In this document: positions 61,425 to 64,000 of the stretch, piece by piece
Position numbering within the stretch: position 1 is the first letter of the stretch
How the letters are laid out: each line of letters opens with the position of its first letter
NCBI GenBank assembly: GCA_033032175.1
Contig: CM065309.1
Location: 10,354,001 to 10,418,000, forward strand
Direction: 5' to 3'
Origin: Saturnia japonica
Lineage: Eukaryota > Arthropoda > Insecta > Lepidoptera > Saturniidae
DNA: 64,000 nt
Position numbers and translations under genes: made by a program
The notes under the pieces: model-generated
The model's input: the letters and a program-made list of their open reading frames with translations, nothing else
The model's database searches: none
Told to the model about the DNA's origin: nothing

Positions 61425-61640
61425 ATTTAGACCCTAAGAACGTCAAAACACTATTACCGCTTCGAAATACATCCCAGTCATCGAGAAGAACCGGCAAGAA
61501 ACTTAATCGGGCTTATCTTTTTTTTAACTGTACAAAAGCATCAATATAAGATAATAATAATAATTTAGTAGATGCACAGAGATGGAGTCACTTCTAGACA
61601 TCACTATCATTTACAGCGGTCTCACCCAAGTCTACTATGT
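61425..61640 (-). mobile_element. LINE 3' UTR fragment, same family as 28000-28340
   Basis: The reverse complement carries ttcttgccggttc, the tta triplet run, ctactaaattattatt and a gatgtctagaag motif, in the order opposite to 28160-28330. It abuts the RTE fragment, so one element landed beside the other. Confidence 0.55.
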
Positions 61641-61828
61641 CGTCGTAAACTGAATATTATATTATGGTATAGTAACTATTTACAGGACGTTTCCACGGGG
61701 ATGATTTTCCATAAGTGAGAAGAATGTAGTATCATTTCTCCCTATCCTTGCAAATCACTTTTGTTTCAAAGTCTTCACAATCGTTAATTCCGTGTTTGAA
61801 ATGAGTGCGTGACGTAACTGAAATAGTA

Positions 61829-63130
61829 CAAGTGTCCAGAAAGGGTATCGGGTATTTGTAAGTTCAATGTAACAAAAATTATTTGTATGCAATAAAAAAG
61901 TTTATTGTTTATTATTAGCATATGAATTGGAGAATTATTTAGAAAAGATGATGTTATCCAAATGATGACCGTTACGTTGCTGGCACTCTTCTAAACGGAA
62001 ACGAAGATTGGCGATAACACGTTGACACATAGCTATCGATATTGCTGCCATTTCTGACCTGATGTTTTGCTTTAACTGGGTTAGATTCGTCGGATTGTTT
62101 TGATAAACCTTACTTTTAAGGTATCCCCATGCAAAATAGTCAAGCGGGCTAAGGTCGGGGCTTCTGGGAGGCCAGTTGATGTAACCCCTTCGCGAAATGA
62201 CTTTATTAGGGAATAATTCGTTAACAACTTCCATTGAGTCATTTGAGATATGGCAAGTGGCCCCATCTTGCTGGAACCACGTTCTTGAGTTGAAACCTGC
62301 AAACTCCTGCAACTCTGGGACCAAAAAATTTCGCAACATATCGCAATAACGGTCACTATTCACATTAATTGCTCGGCCTCGTTGATCTTCATGAAAATAA
62401 GGACCAATTATGCCTTTAGCAGACATAGCGGCCCAAACAACGACCTTTGAGCTATGCAGGGGTCGTTCATGCTTTCGTCTCGGATTCTCCACTGCCCAGT
62501 ACCGACAATTCTGCTTATTAACATGACCATTCAGGTGAAAATTTGCTTCGTCACTGAACAGTATGTTGTTAAAGTTGTTAAATCGCTGCAGCATTTCGTT
62601 CGCAAAATTCAGTCGATTAGCATAGTCCGTATCCTTCAATTTTTGAACCAATTGAATTTTATAGGCTTTTAGATGTAAGTCTTTCTTTAAAATCGAATGT
62701 AAAGACGATTTTTTGATGTTCAACGCTTGGCTTCGCTTTCGGATGGATAAAGACGGATTTTGACGAACCAACGCCTCAACTTCTTCAATTGTTTCTTCAT
62801 CGCGAACTGAACAAGGACGACCAGAGTTTTGAATTTTAACTGTCGCACCTGTATTCTCGTACATCCTGATCCATTTCCTAATGCTATCGTCACTTGGCGC
62901 GTGGCGTGTACGATATTCCGCACGATAGAGACGTTGAGCAGTCACTATTGAATCACCATTACGATAATACGCTCGTACGCAAAATGCGCAATGCGTCCCC
63001 GAGTACTGTTCCATCGTGACTAAAACTCCACAAAATGGCGGACGCCACGAACCCCTCCCCGCACCCTTTAGACGCCCCGTTTCGAATATGGCGCTAAAAC
63101 AAATGCCCGATACCCTTTCTGGACACCTTG
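61829..63130 (-). mobile_element. Apparently complete DD41D (rosa-like) Tc1/mariner element
   Basis: 1302 bp, flanked by TA on both sides (61827-61828, 63131-63132). The terminal inverted repeats read CAAGTGTCCAGAAAGGGTAT at the left and, on the reverse strand, CAAGGTGTCCAGAAAGGGTA at the right, about 30 bases with one indel and one mismatch. It encloses one unbroken transposase gene. This is the youngest-looking element of the window. Confidence 0.9.
61935..63014 (-). CDS. Transposase, IS630/Tc1/mariner superfamily, DD41D, 359 aa
   Basis: Cut-and-paste transposase acting on its own terminal repeats in the nucleus. N-terminal residues 8-60 form a helix-turn-helix of the DUF4817 type (HCAFCVRAYYRNGDSIVTAQ, IRKWIRMYENTG). 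A second HTH lies at about 74-125 after the GRPCSV turn. The catalytic domain has Asp155 (ILFSDEANFHLNG), Asp250 (WFQQDGATCH) and Asp292 (SPDLSPLDYFAWG), so 41 residues separate the second and third acid. This distinguishes it from mariner (34) and maT (37) and fits the rosa/VISITOR type. The frame has no stop or shift, and flanking sequence to both terminal repeats is short (about 105-115 bases), so the gene is probably complete. Whether it is still mobile cannot be told from one copy. Confidence 0.93.
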   Translation of the reverse strand: MEQYSGTHCAFCVRAYYRNGDSIVTAQRLYRAEYRTRHAPSDDSIRKWIRMYENTGATVKIQNSGRPCSVRDEETIEEVEALVRQNPSLSIRKRSQALNIKKSSLHSILKKDLHLKAYKIQLVQKLKDTDYANRLNFANEMLQRFNNFNNILFSDEANFHLNGHVNKQNCRYWAVENPRRKHERPLHSSKVVVWAAMSAKGIIGPYFHEDQRGRAINVNSDRYCDMLRNFLVPELQEFAGFNSRTWFQQDGATCHISNDSMEVVNELFPNKVISRRGYINWPPRSPDLSPLDYFAWGYLKSKVYQNNPTNLTQLKQNIRSEMAAISIAMCQRVIANLRFRLEECQQRNGHHLDNIIFSK

Positions 63131-63354
63131 TATTTACGTAATCAATGATGACTAAGAATTAACTTACTAATAAAATTTTAATTAATCGTGCAAAGTTATA
63201 CATTACGATGTATTTTTTGAAGCATACATAACACATACAAGTATTTCTTTGTGTAGTAATATCGCACCTTTATTCAAAGAGGTATATTTGATCACGCATC
63301 ATAATATGTAAAGTAATAACCCACTTCATCGTAGTTTATTTATGAATATAAATA

Positions 63355-63600
63355 CTTGTGTCCCACGGTTTTACCCGTGTTTAATATTTGAATAGAAACC
63401 CCTGATACATCCATCCCTTTAGGGCTTGAATTTTTAAAAATTTACTTAAAATTTTAAAAATCTCTTTAGTTATTAGCAGATGTTTACGTCATAATAGCTA
63501 TCTGTGTTCCAAATTTCAACCGAATCCGTTAAATTGTTTGAGCTCTGTGTTGATAGATCAGTCAGTCAGACATGGTTTCTTTTTATATGTATATATTTAT
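63355..63600 (+). repeat. Dispersed repeat fragment
   Basis: cttgtgtcccacggttttac opens it, then cccctgatacatccatccct, tccaaatttcaaccgaatcc and tgatagatcagtcagtcaga. These are phrases of a common lepidopteran non-autonomous retroelement. Confidence 0.5.
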
Positions 63601-64000
63601 TTAGAATAGATTTCGATTTATCCTGTTTAATACGCTTCCATCGTATGCTGTTTCAATACTATCTTTATCACCAAGCTATACAGTATTAACGAATTACTAT
63701 GATATACAGTAAATGAAGTTTTTATTATATAGTGTAACGCCACCAACATTTAATATTCATCACTAGATGTCACTATGCGTTTTCTGCATCTCGTAAAGAT
63801 TGAATTATCGCCTAGTCACCAAGAGATAGCGCTACTAGTAGATTAGATGGCGCTATCGTTATGTTGACATAAAATAGTGACCTGAGCAACTGTGCCAAAA
63901 GTGATCGACAAGTCCGGTGAAGCTGTAAAAGCCGCAGCGGCTCTGTTTTAGGATAGGGCCCCTAAGGCTAACAGTGTAGTCAGTTCTAAAAAAAAAAAGT
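63601..64000. other. Right edge, no gene seen
   Basis: Contains agatggcgctatcg and agatagcgctacta, which are approximate inverted words around 63828-63860, and a GC-richer end from 63890. The window stops in an A run. Nothing else can be supported. Confidence 0.3.

Overview
The window reads as nuclear DNA of an insect, most likely a moth or butterfly. It is AT-rich, its genes have short exons and phase-conserved introns, and its repeats belong to types common in Lepidoptera: mori-type mariner elements, RTE and jockey-like LINEs, tRNA-derived SINEs, and decayed repeats opening with words like ctagctgtgcccgcgg. I cannot name the species.

The functional content is a cluster of six RR-1 (Rebers-Riddiford, chitin_bind_4) cuticular protein genes, all on the minus strand. 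I call them A to F from left to right. Gene A (948-3373, its last exon outside the window) carries two single-base deletions. Gene B (8560-11399) is its intact tandem paralogue, with five coding exons and 165 aa. Genes C (25995-26637) and D (31955-32635) are compact two-exon LCP-17-like genes. Gene E (40669-44312) has four exons and 149 aa. Gene F (49659-54684) has four exons and 243 aa, with an RR-1 core between Tyr/Asn/Pro-rich arms. Each of A to E has a TATA box 70-80 bases upstream of its start codon. A and B share an extra upstream block ending in CAAGGTCA, the core recognised by FTZ-F1-type nuclear receptors. The products are predicted to be secreted by epidermal cells, to bind chitin and to build soft cuticle.

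The DNA between genes is crowded with mobile elements. Highlights are an apparently intact DD41D (rosa-like) IS630/Tc1/mariner element at 61829-63130 with TA duplications and near-perfect terminal repeats; two decayed mori-type mariners (33.6-34.6 kb and 55.8-57.1 kb); a 314-bp hAT-type MITE at 18347-18660 with a perfect 8-bp target duplication; a LINE tail at 12289-12483 with a 16-bp target duplication; a composite element with a 128-bp-arm foldback and a Helitron-type helicase remnant inside an intron of gene F; and a GC-rich tract at 44.8-46.25 kb holding an array of about ten short hairpins whose stems covary.

The stretches between 11.6 and 25.9 kb, 26.7 and 31.4 kb, and 35 and 40.6 kb contain no host gene that I can support. 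All splice models were made by eye from consensus sites and family homology.
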